Shown here: positions 1 through 8,292 of the stretch, piece by piece
Numbering within the stretch: the stretch's first letter is position 1
Layout of the letters: every line of letters starts with the position of its first letter
Source of the DNA: Telluribacter roseus
Lineage (GTDB): Bacteria; Bacteroidota; Bacteroidia; Cytophagales; Spirosomataceae
Direction of reading: 5' to 3'
Length of the DNA stretch: 64,000 nt
Assembly: GCF_017355915.2 (NCBI RefSeq)
Contig: NZ_JAFEUV020000004.1
Span: 62,001-126,000 of the forward strand
Notes under the pieces: model-generated
What the model saw: only the letters and a program-made list of their open reading frames with translations
Databases searched by the model: none
What the model was told of the DNA's origin: nothing
Program-made: the position numbers and the translations under genes

Positions 1-334
1 ACTGGGGCTGGCGGCTGTCAAAGATGTACATGCCGTCGTTGGCCCCGACGAACAGGTTCTTCTGGTAGGGGAAGATGGTCTCGATGCCCATGCCCAGCTC
101 GGCCTTGCCCTTTCGTGTGGGGGCAGAAGGACTCGAAATGTCATAGACATCCAGGCTGTTGTGGGTGACGATATAGAGGGTGTTGTCGGTAATGGCGAAG
201 CGGGCCATGGAGCCTCCTACGCCGGTAGCACCGGGACCCACGTCGGCCGAGCCGGCCATTTCGCAGCGCCACATCACCAGGGGTACTACACCGGCCAGTA
301 CTATTGTATAGAGCGAACGGATAAATCTTTTCAT
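1..334 (-). CDS. LVIvD-repeat secreted protein, 5' part only
   Basis: Only the first 111 codons are present; the gene runs off the left edge. It starts at ATG 334 with a basic then hydrophobic signal sequence (MKRFIRSLYTIVLAGVVPLV) and a Cys near residue 24 that could be a lipidation site, though the lipobox is not classical. The mature part contains NTLYIVTHNSLDVYDIS, which is the LVIvD-repeat pattern of surface beta-propellers. It lies 13 nt after the stop of the 348-884 gene, so the two probably form an operon of related propeller lipoproteins. The cellular role is unknown. Confidence 0.7.
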   Translation of the reverse strand, partial: MKRFIRSLYTIVLAGVVPLVMWRCEMAGSADVGPGATGVGGSMARFAITDNTLYIVTHNSLDVYDISSPSAPTRKGKAELGMGIETIFPYQKNLFVGANDGMYIFDSRQPQ

Positions 335-347
335 CGGTACGGGTGGT

Positions 348-884
348 TTAGCGGTAACAGTTGGGACGTACGGACATGGCTACTTTCTCCCAGCCCACTA
401 CGACTCCTTTGGTATCGTCGACGCATTCGAAGTAGGTATTCTGAAAAGGCGGGTACTTGCTGAGTGGGATGGCCTTCTCGACCCGCTTGGCAATCTGTAC
501 CTTTGTCGGATCACTAATGTCAAATACGACCAGGTCGGTACCATTATCGGCGTAGAGCCACTGCCCCTTAACGGCTATGTCGTAATTGCCGGGAATGGAC
601 ACAAAGGCCAGGTTTTCGGGATGGCTGGGGTCGCTGTTGTTGATGATATGCACGCCTGAGCCCATCTCGTTGATAAACAGGAAGCTCCCCAGCAGGTAAA
701 TCTTACCCGGATTGCGGAGGGGCCGGGCCGGTAGCGACTTGATGTCTTTTTGCTCCTGGGCCGTAGCGTAAATGGGCCGATAGGCCATGCCATCAAACTG
801 CGGACCCGGCGGGGCCTCGTCCATGGCGGTATTACAGGCCGCCAGACCCAGCACCAGTAGTAGTGAATAGAAAGGTATCTTCAT
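348..884 (-). CDS. LVIvD-like lipoprotein
   Basis: 178 aa. A clear lipoprotein signal (MKIPFYSLLLVLGLAAC, lipobox LAAC, Cys17) predicts an envelope-anchored protein. The body contains propeller-like strands (FLFINEMGSGVHIINNSDP, LYADNGTDLVVFDISDP), the same repeat style as the next gene. It has no catalytic motif. Two short blades are too few for a full propeller, so it may pair with the 1-334 product or carry a degenerate one. The next gene follows after 13 nt. The function is unknown. Confidence 0.7.
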   Translation of the reverse strand: MKIPFYSLLLVLGLAACNTAMDEAPPGPQFDGMAYRPIYATAQEQKDIKSLPARPLRNPGKIYLLGSFLFINEMGSGVHIINNSDPSHPENLAFVSIPGNYDIAVKGQWLYADNGTDLVVFDISDPTKVQIAKRVEKAIPLSKYPPFQNTYFECVDDTKGVVVGWEKVAMSVRPNCYR

Positions 885-1085
885 AGCGATAGTAGTTTCC
901 TCTAGGAGCTATTTCCATAGCTTTTCGTTGTAAACCTAGATAAAGTAGTGCTTGCAGCAAGCACCATGCCGAATCAACCGTGGTATTTAGGCGTTGAAAT
1001 GTAACTTTTGGGTAAATTACTGTACGGGGCCACTAGAGAGCTGAGGCTTGTACTGCATAATTGGTGATGCAAGTATAGCAGCGAA

Positions 1086-1997
1086 CTACTTCACCAGTAC
1101 TTCGTACACGTACAGGGTAGCCTCCCCATCATCCGGTACGAAGTACGCCCGGAGTCCCTGCGAGGTACTTTCGAGCCAGAAGGGGTTCTGGGTCATGGGG
1201 CGGCCCGATGGCGCCCATAGCGGCACGGGTACCTGGTGTACGGGCTGGTGCGTAGTCAGGTCCACCAGCTCCAGGCCACCCAGGCGGAAGGTGGTGGTAC
1301 CCTGTCGGTAGCTCTTCAACCCGCCGCACAGCATCAGGTGGTTGCCCAGGTAGTGGCAATCCTGGTAGTCGATGTAGAAGGAAGGGTTCGGGATGCGGAG
1401 CTGCTCCGGGCTGGGGCTGGTGGCAGGTACCTGCCCTTGTACATCCAGCTTCCACCCATAGTAGGTGCGGGAGCCCCAGCTGATACTGTGGAGGGTGTGG
1501 GAGTCGGTGTCGTGGACGATGCCACCCAGGTGATCCTTGAAGCGAAAGACTTCCATGACCCGCAGGCTCTTGGGCTCGACCTTGTACACCACCGAACTAC
1601 TGTTGGGCCGATACTCCGCTACGGGTACCCATATAAAGTGTCCGTCGTAGTCAATGCCGCCGGGGTGGTACTTGGCGCCCTCGCCCAGCTTTACATCCGC
1701 CAGCAGGGTACCCTGCGAATTAAAATTGAACAAATGTCCCACACCTTTTCCGTTCGCGCGATCCAGTACTTCCACCGATGACATAAAGAAATCTGAGCCA
1801 ACCTTGACCATACCCTGTGGGTGGTGTACCGGAAAGGCGAGGGGAATAGCGGCCACCTGTGTCCAGGTAGTGGTGTCGCGCAGGGAGCGGACTTTATGGA
1901 TTAGAGTAGCGGGAGGCTGACGTTGCCCATGTACCAGGCCGTACGAAAGCAGCGGGAGCAGGCTTATCAGGAGCAGCTTTCTTATGAACTGATTCAT
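1086..1997 (-). CDS. DUF6454 family secreted protein
   Basis: 303 aa from the ATG at 1997, chosen because MNQFIRKLLLISLLPLLSYG is a clean signal peptide; the 11 upstream codons are Pro-rich and not signal-like. The mature protein carries the DUF6454 signatures HPQGMVKVGSDFFMSSVEV, GVGHLFNF, YHPGGIDYDGHFIWVPVAEY and GGIVHDTDSHTLHSISWGSR. It is probably an all-beta, propeller-like exported protein. The family has no assigned reaction. It appears monocistronic: the neighbouring gene ends 157 nt upstream. Confidence 0.75.
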   Translation of the reverse strand: MNQFIRKLLLISLLPLLSYGLVHGQRQPPATLIHKVRSLRDTTTWTQVAAIPLAFPVHHPQGMVKVGSDFFMSSVEVLDRANGKGVGHLFNFNSQGTLLADVKLGEGAKYHPGGIDYDGHFIWVPVAEYRPNSSSVVYKVEPKSLRVMEVFRFKDHLGGIVHDTDSHTLHSISWGSRTYYGWKLDVQGQVPATSPSPEQLRIPNPSFYIDYQDCHYLGNHLMLCGGLKSYRQGTTTFRLGGLELVDLTTHQPVHQVPVPLWAPSGRPMTQNPFWLESTSQGLRAYFVPDDGEATLYVYEVLVK

Positions 1998-2154
1998 CGG
2001 GAGTAAAGGTACTGGTGGTTTTGGGAGCAACGTTAGATGGCTTTGCGGAGTAGAGGTACTCTCTGTTCAGAATCCTCCAGATACTTGATATAGGATCAGT
2101 GGCTTGAGTACTTGCTCGTCCGCCTCTAGTTTATGAAGCCAGGGTTAGCACTGG

Positions 2155-3219
2155 TTAGCTATACAGTACTTTGTATTGTTCTACCAGATTTAGAAATACT
2201 TCCTTGGCTGATTTCCTTTCTGTTCCTCCGGCGGATTGTCCAGCCCATAGAGTTGTGTAGTCACTATCGCCTGCCTGCTGGGCTAACTTTCGCAGTTTTG
2301 CTATCAGGCTATTTTGCACCGGATAGGGTGGAATGGGGACACCAGACTCTTCAATTTCACTCATTAGCTCGTTTCGAATACCTCTGGCCCATCTTCCGGA
2401 AAAAGCTCTGGTAAGGGATGTGTCGGTATCTTTGGCTGCTGTAAGCTTGTCTTTATAGGAAGCAATGGCCTGACTTTCCTCTGTTCCGATAAAAGCGGTT
2501 CCGATTTGTACGGCATCAGCACCCAGTTCAAAGGCCGCTTTGATACTTTGTGCACTGTTTATCCCACCTGCGGCGATACAGGGTATTTGTACAGCGCTTT
2601 TGACTTGTGGCAATAATGAGAAAAGCCCCACCTGTGGCAGAGGAATACTTTCAATGAAGGTACCCCGATGCCCACCGGCTTCAACGCCCTGAACAGTAAT
2701 CAGGTCTATAGAATGTTGCTGCAAATACAAGGCTTCTTCTACGCAAGTAGCGGTGCCAATGAGCGTACAGCCGATACTTTTAAGCAGTTGGATGGTCGTA
2801 TTATCCAAGCAACCAAATGTGAAGCTGACAATAGAGACTCCTTCCTGAATTAAAGTGTCTATCTGGTCGTGGTAGGTATACAACTGAAAGTCTGACAGGT
2901 TAGCTGCATCGAGTTGATAACCCCTTTTAGTTGCCAGTTGCATAAGCAGGTGCCGCATGGGTTCTATGTCTTCCTCTGTATAGGGAGGAACCGCATGAGC
3001 AAAAAGGTTAACGGCAAAGGGTTTATTAGTCAGGGTTTGGGTTTGGCGGATCAGTTGCTGTATTACTTCTGGCGATAATCCGCCAACAGGCAGCGATCCA
3101 AGTCCACCTTCATTGGATACGGCAGCGACCATTTCAGGTGTAGATACCCCCAGCATCGGAGCTTGTATGATTGGATATTTTAGCTTCAGGATGTCTGTTA
3201 CCGTGCTTTTCCAGCTCAT
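2155..3219 (-). CDS. nitronate monooxygenase (2-nitropropane dioxygenase family)
   Basis: 354 aa. A cytoplasmic FMN-dependent TIM barrel that oxidises alkyl nitronates such as propionate-3-nitronate. Family motifs are present: YPIIQAPMLGVSTPEMVAAV at the N-terminus, GGLGSLPVG, VQGVEAGGHRGT for phosphate and flavin contacts, IPCIAAGGI, and LGADAVQIGTAFI before the C-terminal cap. Length is normal for the family. It is a single gene with intergenic DNA on both sides. The exact substrate cannot be read from sequence, and FabK-type enoyl reductases share the fold, but the VEAGGHRG motif favours nitronate oxidation. Confidence 0.88.
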   Translation of the reverse strand: MSWKSTVTDILKLKYPIIQAPMLGVSTPEMVAAVSNEGGLGSLPVGGLSPEVIQQLIRQTQTLTNKPFAVNLFAHAVPPYTEEDIEPMRHLLMQLATKRGYQLDAANLSDFQLYTYHDQIDTLIQEGVSIVSFTFGCLDNTTIQLLKSIGCTLIGTATCVEEALYLQQHSIDLITVQGVEAGGHRGTFIESIPLPQVGLFSLLPQVKSAVQIPCIAAGGINSAQSIKAAFELGADAVQIGTAFIGTEESQAIASYKDKLTAAKDTDTSLTRAFSGRWARGIRNELMSEIEESGVPIPPYPVQNSLIAKLRKLAQQAGDSDYTTLWAGQSAGGTERKSAKEVFLNLVEQYKVLYS

Positions 3220-3364
3220 CGTACTTATTGATTATAACCTTACTACGTGCACCTAAACATACGAAAGATTTCACTTCACTATGTTGTCAGCGGCGAATGG
3301 TTTTGTTACATCCTAGTATTTCTGCTATTACTAGTTGTCAGCATCCGTAATTTTACTAAAATGC

Positions 3365-4513
3365 TTACTTAGACTTCTGCTCCCAGCCTTCCGACTTTAC
3401 TACCGTCAGCTGATTTTTGTCATTGAGCACAAAGCGCTGCAGAATGGTGAAATTTTCGTATTCAATCAGGTAGAGGAAGCTTCTTTGTTGGTCTGTCTCT
3501 TTGCGTTCCAGTAGCGTAAATGATTCGATCCTGCCCAGCTTTTTAGCCTCTTCCTGAATATCCTTTATCGAAGGGGCAATTTGCTGCCATAGTTCCGGAC
3601 TAAACTCCTCTGCTTTCAAAGCTCCGGTGGCATTATTTTCAAAAAGAGACCTGAATCGTTGGTCAATGGCGGGATCGGGATCAGGTACTGGTGTGTACCC
3701 ATCGTGCAAAAACCGCTTCATTCCGGGCCGGAGTGCCAGTGGTGCCCCATTCAGCTGGTTGGTGAGCTGAGGCATGTCGTAGTAGTGTCCTCCTTTGGCC
3801 AGCTCAGTTGACATATTAAGCCTGATTTCCGCCTGCTGATCCCCCGGAGGTACCAGGTAGATATCGCCCGACCGCAAATCGTATATACTGGAATACTTGG
3901 TAGCATACTGCCCCTGTTGCAGACAGGCCTGCAGAATGGGTAACCCGCCCTGCACGGTAGGTTGGGGTGCTTTGGTCAGATGTTCTTTCAGGGCTTTTTC
4001 TCCGTACCCAAATCCCCTTGACTGATTAGACCGGGCAAAGTAGAGCTGGCCGTTGCGGGCGCCTATAATTACGGAAGCACCGGATTTGTCGGCGATCATG
4101 ATGCGGGCGTAGGAGAAGCTCGGCTCCTGGTATTTCTGATAGAAGGCAATGGCTTCCTCCACGGTGGCGCAGCTTTCGAGCATGCGTTCGCTGGGGTTGC
4201 CCCGTAGTTTTAAGAGGTGTGGGGCCGGTACGTACTGCTCATTAACCCCTGCTACCCAGTCAAACGCCAGTCCGACGGTGTTGACGCCACCCTGCGCCCA
4301 GTCATTATCAAACCCAACGTACGCCATCCCGTAGTACCCCTTCCCGCCGGGCAGAAACCAGATCCGGGTAGCCGGATTGGAGTAGTCTTCGTTGTTAAAG
4401 AACAGGGTTCTTTCGGCATCGGTGAGGACAAAAATGGTACAGGCGTATACGGGTACCGCGAGTACCATGCCGAGTATACTAAGAAAGAAGCCCTTCAACG
4501 ATATACTTTTCAT
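3365..4513 (-). CDS. secreted linear amide C-N hydrolase (Ntn-hydrolase fold)
   Basis: 382 aa. The ATG at 4513 is preferred over the longer reading frame because MKSISLKGFFLSILGMVLAV begins a signal peptide ending PVYA, and cleavage there exposes the Cys of ACTIFVLTD. In the choloylglycine/penicillin V acylase-like Ntn family this N-terminal Cys is the nucleophile. Further family features are FNNEDYSNP, GVNTVGLAFDW, and a mid-region resembling the Asn/Arg oxyanion segment. A C-terminal ~100 aa extension resembles NTF2/lumazine-type domains. It likely hydrolyses an amide in the periplasm. The substrate is unknown and it has no operon partner. Confidence 0.72.
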   Translation of the reverse strand: MKSISLKGFFLSILGMVLAVPVYACTIFVLTDAERTLFFNNEDYSNPATRIWFLPGGKGYYGMAYVGFDNDWAQGGVNTVGLAFDWVAGVNEQYVPAPHLLKLRGNPSERMLESCATVEEAIAFYQKYQEPSFSYARIMIADKSGASVIIGARNGQLYFARSNQSRGFGYGEKALKEHLTKAPQPTVQGGLPILQACLQQGQYATKYSSIYDLRSGDIYLVPPGDQQAEIRLNMSTELAKGGHYYDMPQLTNQLNGAPLALRPGMKRFLHDGYTPVPDPDPAIDQRFRSLFENNATGALKAEEFSPELWQQIAPSIKDIQEEAKKLGRIESFTLLERKETDQQRSFLYLIEYENFTILQRFVLNDKNQLTVVKSEGWEQKSK

Positions 4514-4613
4514 AGCATTTGAGCTTTTAGAGGTAGAAGTCAGCAGGTGTATCTGAGTACTTTGCTGAGCTAATGTACTTATTATGAGTTGGATCACAAG
4601 GGTGAGCGCCTGA

Positions 4614-5237
4614 TTAGGATTCTACCTTAAATCTGAAATCGCACCTGGCTGCTCCGTTTGCAATGGTTCCCGTTCTGATTAGTTTAAGTCCGGCCAATTC
4701 CGAAGTAATCTGGTCCACTTCACAGAGTATTGTAGCGTATCTGAAATAATTATGTTTCGTGAATAGCTTACATATCCCACATTCCAAAATATCCACTCCG
4801 TAGCCGATTCCGAACGTTTCCTGTCTGTCTGTGATGATGTGGGCAATAAAGCCTTCCGTACTTGTATTTACCATTGTCTTTTTCTGAAAGGCTCTGATGA
4901 GGATTTGTCCGGGCCAGGTACTTATCAGTTTAGGTACTTGACGTTTGACGAATGCATGAACCCTATTTTTGGGCTGTACGTAGGCGGTTACTATTTCAAG
5001 ACAAATCTTTCTGATTGTATCGTATGATTCACCTTTTTCGTCCAAGGTTTTGATCAATGCCAGGAAGTACGCGCTAAAATCAAGTCGTTTATCGATTGGA
5101 TTGCCTGAGGTAGAAGCAAATTTGGTATCTACCGAAATGGTTGCATAATGATTGTCCGTGTTGGCAATCACTTGGTCAAACTCGCCCGGATAGTAGTCCT
5201 TTATGGATCTGATAAAATATTTTCTGTAGTTATTCAT
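4614..5237 (-). CDS. L-2-amino-thiazoline-4-carboxylic acid hydrolase-like protein
   Basis: 207 aa, cytoplasmic. The C-terminal half matches the ATC hydrolase family: FGIGYGVDILECGICKLF, a Cys-rich segment, then EVDQITSELAGLKLIRTGTI and the terminal GAARCDFRF. The founding member opens the thiazoline ring on the way to cysteine in Pseudomonas. Most family members are of unknown activity. No atcC-like carbamoylase or cysteine gene lies nearby, so the substrate here is open. The start at 5237 fits the family's N-terminal helical region. Confidence 0.7.
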   Translation of the reverse strand: MNNYRKYFIRSIKDYYPGEFDQVIANTDNHYATISVDTKFASTSGNPIDKRLDFSAYFLALIKTLDEKGESYDTIRKICLEIVTAYVQPKNRVHAFVKRQVPKLISTWPGQILIRAFQKKTMVNTSTEGFIAHIITDRQETFGIGYGVDILECGICKLFTKHNYFRYATILCEVDQITSELAGLKLIRTGTIANGAARCDFRFKVES

Positions 5238-5420
5238 CGTATCCGCCTATTTATTGTCGTACTGTACGTAGATGAGGAGAAAATGGAGAATGTGAAAGGA
5301 CAGAAACTCGTATCCACACCGTACTTAAGCTTACTATTCGCCTTTGCCTGGTACCTATTTCTTATAAACGGAAGTTAATCAAGTGCCATAAGAATAGAGA
5401 AGCAATGACTTAAAGCCCTG

Positions 5421-5951
5421 CTAGTCGTCCAGGCGCCCGTAGTAGATCAGATCAACGAGCTCGCCGGAGGTGGTTTTATAATCACGGCGCAGGACACCTT
5501 CGCGCTCAAAGCCACTGCTTTCGGCCATGCGTTTGGCCGCAGTATTGCTGTCGTGGGTGCGAAGAAAAAGCTTCCGAAAGCCGAAAGTGGTGAAGCAGTA
5601 GGTACAGAATGTCTGCAATGCTTTGGTCCCGACGCCTTTACCGGCATAGTCGGCATCAATATAAAAGCCTACTTCTGATTTGGGGACCGTCCAGTCTATA
5701 TTTTTCAGGTCCAGAAAGCCCGCAAATCGTCCGCTGCGTTCGTCCACGATCAGGTAGGGAAAGTAGGTCCGGTTTTGGGTCCGCTCGGTGATATCCGCCA
5801 GAAATTCTCGGGTAGCTTCCAGACTCTGGGTACGGGACACGGTACCGGTAAAGAAATCTTCCAGCCGTTTCCGGTTCCGCTCTACCAGCTCATAGTAAGG
5901 TACCAGATCGTCGGTTGTGAGTAGTCTGATCGTGTAGTAGTCAAATCTCAT
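5421..5951 (-). CDS. GNAT N-acetyltransferase, RimJ/RimL type
   Basis: 176 aa. A GCN5-related fold with the acetyl-CoA pyrophosphate loop DADYAGKGVGTKAL (about residues 104-117), preceded by EVGFYID and followed by LRTHDSNTAAKRMAESSGF, the RimJ/RimL hallmark in which a late helix carries Asn. It probably acetylates an alpha-amino group of a ribosomal or other protein, or a small amine. It lies 29 nt downstream of the DUF2200 gene and may be co-transcribed with it. Confidence 0.85.
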   Translation of the reverse strand: MRFDYYTIRLLTTDDLVPYYELVERNRKRLEDFFTGTVSRTQSLEATREFLADITERTQNRTYFPYLIVDERSGRFAGFLDLKNIDWTVPKSEVGFYIDADYAGKGVGTKALQTFCTYCFTTFGFRKLFLRTHDSNTAAKRMAESSGFEREGVLRRDYKTTSGELVDLIYYGRLDD

Positions 5952-5980
5952 GTATTCCTGTACGTTTGTTCCAGGCTGCT

Positions 5981-6352
5981 CTACGCCACCCGCAGAATCT
6001 TCTCCATGGTACGTCCTTTCGCGAGTTCATCCACCAACTTGTCCAGGTACCTGACCTGTTGCGTCAACGGATTCTCTATTTCCTCTACCCGGTAGCCACA
6101 AATGGAGCCAGTAATGAGCTGGGCATTGGGGTGTAAGGAAGCCTGACGAAAGAAGGTTTCAAACGTTGCTTTTTCAGCAATAAGCTCCTGCAGCTTTCGG
6201 TCATCATATCCCGTCAGCCACTCAATAACCTGATGCAGTTCTTCCTTCGTTCGCCCTTTCTTCTCTACTTTGGTCAGGTAATGGGGGTATACCGAGGCGA
6301 ACGTCATGTTGGCCATACGTTCATCGTGATTGGTTGCGCTGTTGCTGTTCAT
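5981..6352 (-). CDS. DUF2200 family protein
   Basis: 123 aa. A near-textbook DUF2200 sequence: HDERMANMTFASVYPHYLTK, KGRTKEELHQVIEWLTGYD, GSICGYRVEEIENPLTQQ, KLVDELAKGRTMEKILRV. It is small, soluble and highly conserved across bacteria, and no function is established. The first ATG is kept because the family begins a few residues before HDER. It is upstream of, and probably co-transcribed with, the GNAT gene. Confidence 0.88.
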   Translation of the reverse strand: MNSNSATNHDERMANMTFASVYPHYLTKVEKKGRTKEELHQVIEWLTGYDDRKLQELIAEKATFETFFRQASLHPNAQLITGSICGYRVEEIENPLTQQVRYLDKLVDELAKGRTMEKILRVA

Positions 6353-6456
6353 AGCAAGTATCTGGATAGGATCGCTTAATCTATTTTAGCCTTTCAGATA
6401 GTATCCTTCTTATCAAGTGGTTGTCTTACATGCGTCATTACTACTTCACCTTTAGC

Positions 6457-7410
6457 CTATTTCCTGACAGGGCTATGGGTGGTTCCGGCTATCTTTCTTA
6501 ACTGAGCCGCAAAATCAGCGGGTACTTGTTCAGGCGTAAAGGTCAGCTTGCGGGGCGACTCGCCAAACAGGAACGAGTACCATACCAGAGACCCCAGATA
6601 ACAACCGGCTTCGTTGGCATGGTGCGAATCAAATCCCCATTTCTGATCATTGGTCCAGCGGTAGCCTGCGTGTAGCGAATGCGTCTGGTCGGGCAGGGAG
6701 GGGTACTCCGGATTTTTATAGTTAAAATTGGGGTCCTTGCTGTACCCCCATGTAGGGTCGGAGCTTACTTTCCAGAAGGCGTCGCCTACGGGAATGATAC
6801 GTACCCCCAGTTTCTGAGCCGTGGCATGGTAGGCCGCTCTGGACTTTTCCCACATTTCCTTTTCGCTTTTAGCAAAGGTATTGGGGGCAATTTGTGAGAA
6901 GTCATCCGAATCGGTGCGGTAGGCCCATGTCTGGTGAAATACTACCTCGGCCCGGGGCTGTATGGATTTGATGTAATCGTATAGTTTTTGGGCATAAGGC
7001 TCATACGTAGCCGGGTCGGCCGAGTTCATCGAGTTCTGTTGCAGGGTTACGATATCCCAGGTTCCTTCAGACAACAGCATGCGCAGGGATTTTCCTTTGT
7101 AGGGTTTTCCCTTCGGGTCGTCGGGATTGACTTCGGCGGCAGCGGCGTGTTCCCAGTGTCGCTGCAGCGAGCAGCCACCCAGTTCGGCCCGGCCGATTTC
7201 GAGGGGATGTCCGCCTTCCTTTGCCAGCTGGGGCAGGTACCGGGCCGCATTCTGCGAGAAACTGTTGCCAATCAGAAATAGGTGAAGAGTATCAGTGGGG
7301 GTAGGGCGTACACCTACCGTACCCGAAACCCGGGAGGACTGAGCCTGAACGGTGGCGATTCCCAGAAGGAAGAGTACAATCCAGCTTAAATTTTTTCTAA
7401 AAGATAGCAT
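6457..7410 (-). CDS. secreted SGNH hydrolase, DUF4886 family
   Basis: 317 aa with signal peptide (WIVLFLLGIATVQAQ). SGNH block I is LFLIGNSFSQNAARYLPQLA with the nucleophile Ser in GNSFS. Block III is VTLQQNSMNS, and the late DSHHANEAGCYLGSLVW supplies the Asp/His pair. DUF4886 enzymes are esterase-like and often found beside polysaccharide-degrading genes, so deacetylation of a glycan in the periplasm or outside is a reasonable inference. It is transcribed alone; a dispersed palindrome lies upstream at 7516-7533. Confidence 0.8.
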   Translation of the reverse strand: MLSFRKNLSWIVLFLLGIATVQAQSSRVSGTVGVRPTPTDTLHLFLIGNSFSQNAARYLPQLAKEGGHPLEIGRAELGGCSLQRHWEHAAAAEVNPDDPKGKPYKGKSLRMLLSEGTWDIVTLQQNSMNSADPATYEPYAQKLYDYIKSIQPRAEVVFHQTWAYRTDSDDFSQIAPNTFAKSEKEMWEKSRAAYHATAQKLGVRIIPVGDAFWKVSSDPTWGYSKDPNFNYKNPEYPSLPDQTHSLHAGYRWTNDQKWGFDSHHANEAGCYLGSLVWYSFLFGESPRKLTFTPEQVPADFAAQLRKIAGTTHSPVRK

Positions 7411-7515
7411 ACGCAGGTCGGGGCTTGATAAAGGTATAGTTAGAAAACCTTAGGCAGGTTGTTCTATACTGATGGGTAGTATTGGTAATAGCCAGTGAGT
7501 ACTTATTTGCCTTTT

Positions 7516-7533
7516 GCCGGTGTTGTCACCGGC
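7516..7533. repeat. dispersed palindrome family B, copy 1
   Basis: GCCGGTG-TTGT-CACCGGC, a 7 bp perfect stem with a four-base loop, inside a longer stretch of about 44 bp (7503-7546) that recurs at 12843-12886 with few changes. A half copy with one mismatch (TGTTGTCAGCGGCGAATG) lies at 3282-3299 and a left-half relic (TTCGCCTTTGCC) near 5338. All are intergenic. It has no T-run, so it is not a classical terminator. Confidence 0.75.
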
Positions 7534-7602
7534 GAATGAGGTACTTGCTGAATACGTTTTGAATGTGAAACACCAGCAGCGGTAGAATGACATTTAGTGC
7601 GT

Positions 7603-8199
7603 TTAACCAGGCTTATAGTCTAAAAAATCCCTCTTCAATTCGTGCCATTCCGATTTCAGGATACTATAATACACTGTATTTCGTCTGAATCCATCGTGCA
7701 TTAGCGTGTGTCGCCTCAGAATCCCTTCAAACTGCCCACCTATTCTTTCTATGGCTTGTCGTGATGCCAGGTTTCGTTCGTCGGTCTTGAATTCAACCCG
7801 CTCGGCGTTAAGTTTATCGAAGGCAAATTCTAACAACAGATACTTACAGTTTCTATTCAACCCCGTTCTTTGAAATTCTTTGCCGTACCAGGTTGACCCG
7901 ATCTCAAGTCGGTCGTCCGCATTGGATATGTTCAGGAAACTGGTGCTACCGGCATACGCATTTCTGGTTTTGTCAAATACACAAAAGGCATATCGTAGCT
8001 GTTTATGCCGATCCTCGATGGCTTTGTCAATGTACTTCTTTAGCAGTTCCGGACTGTAAATAGGGGATGGTGAAAACTGAAGCAGGTCCTGGTCCCTGGT
8101 GGCCACCTCTACCAGATTTTCAACGTCTGTTTCACGTATGGGCTTAAGCAAGGCAACCGTATTTTCAAGGAGGATTTCTTCGTCAAAAGGAAAATGCAT
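7603..8199 (-). CDS. GNAT N-acetyltransferase, RimJ/RimL type
   Basis: 198 aa from ATG 8199 (MHFPFDEEILLENTVALL). The frame is open further upstream, but that extension runs through the palindrome at 8247-8292 and is not protein-like. Motifs: STSFLNISNADDRLEIGSTW, a divergent acetyl-CoA loop FQRTGLNRNCKYLLLEFAF, then ERVEFKTDERNLASRQAIER and the C-terminal GILRRHTLMHDG typical of this subgroup. The canonical glycine loop is weak (QRTGLN), as in many Bacteroidota paralogues. The substrate is unknown. Confidence 0.8.
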   Translation of the reverse strand: MHFPFDEEILLENTVALLKPIRETDVENLVEVATRDQDLLQFSPSPIYSPELLKKYIDKAIEDRHKQLRYAFCVFDKTRNAYAGSTSFLNISNADDRLEIGSTWYGKEFQRTGLNRNCKYLLLEFAFDKLNAERVEFKTDERNLASRQAIERIGGQFEGILRRHTLMHDGFRRNTVYYSILKSEWHELKRDFLDYKPG

Positions 8200-8246
8200 T
8201 GCTGTGTTCTGGTATATAGCCACTAACTGGTATTGATTCGAAAGAC

Positions 8247-8292
8247 AGGCAGGAACCGTGGTCTGTGTCCCCACAGACCACGGTTCCTGCCT
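8247..8292. repeat. 21 bp perfect hairpin, dispersed palindrome family A, copy 1
   Basis: Arms 8247-8267 and 8272-8292 are perfectly complementary around a TCCC loop. The core GGTCTGTGTCCCCACAGACC recurs reverse-complemented at 10671-10698. The right arm ends on the first base of the beta-helix gene's stop codon, so in transcripts of that gene the hairpin forms immediately at the stop and could act as a terminator or 3' end protector. No long U-run follows. Confidence 0.8.

Noticed and set aside
1236-1781. 181-codon plus-strand frame opposite the DUF6454 gene
   Set aside because: Antisense shadow without signal or domain features; the minus frame has a signal peptide and family motifs.
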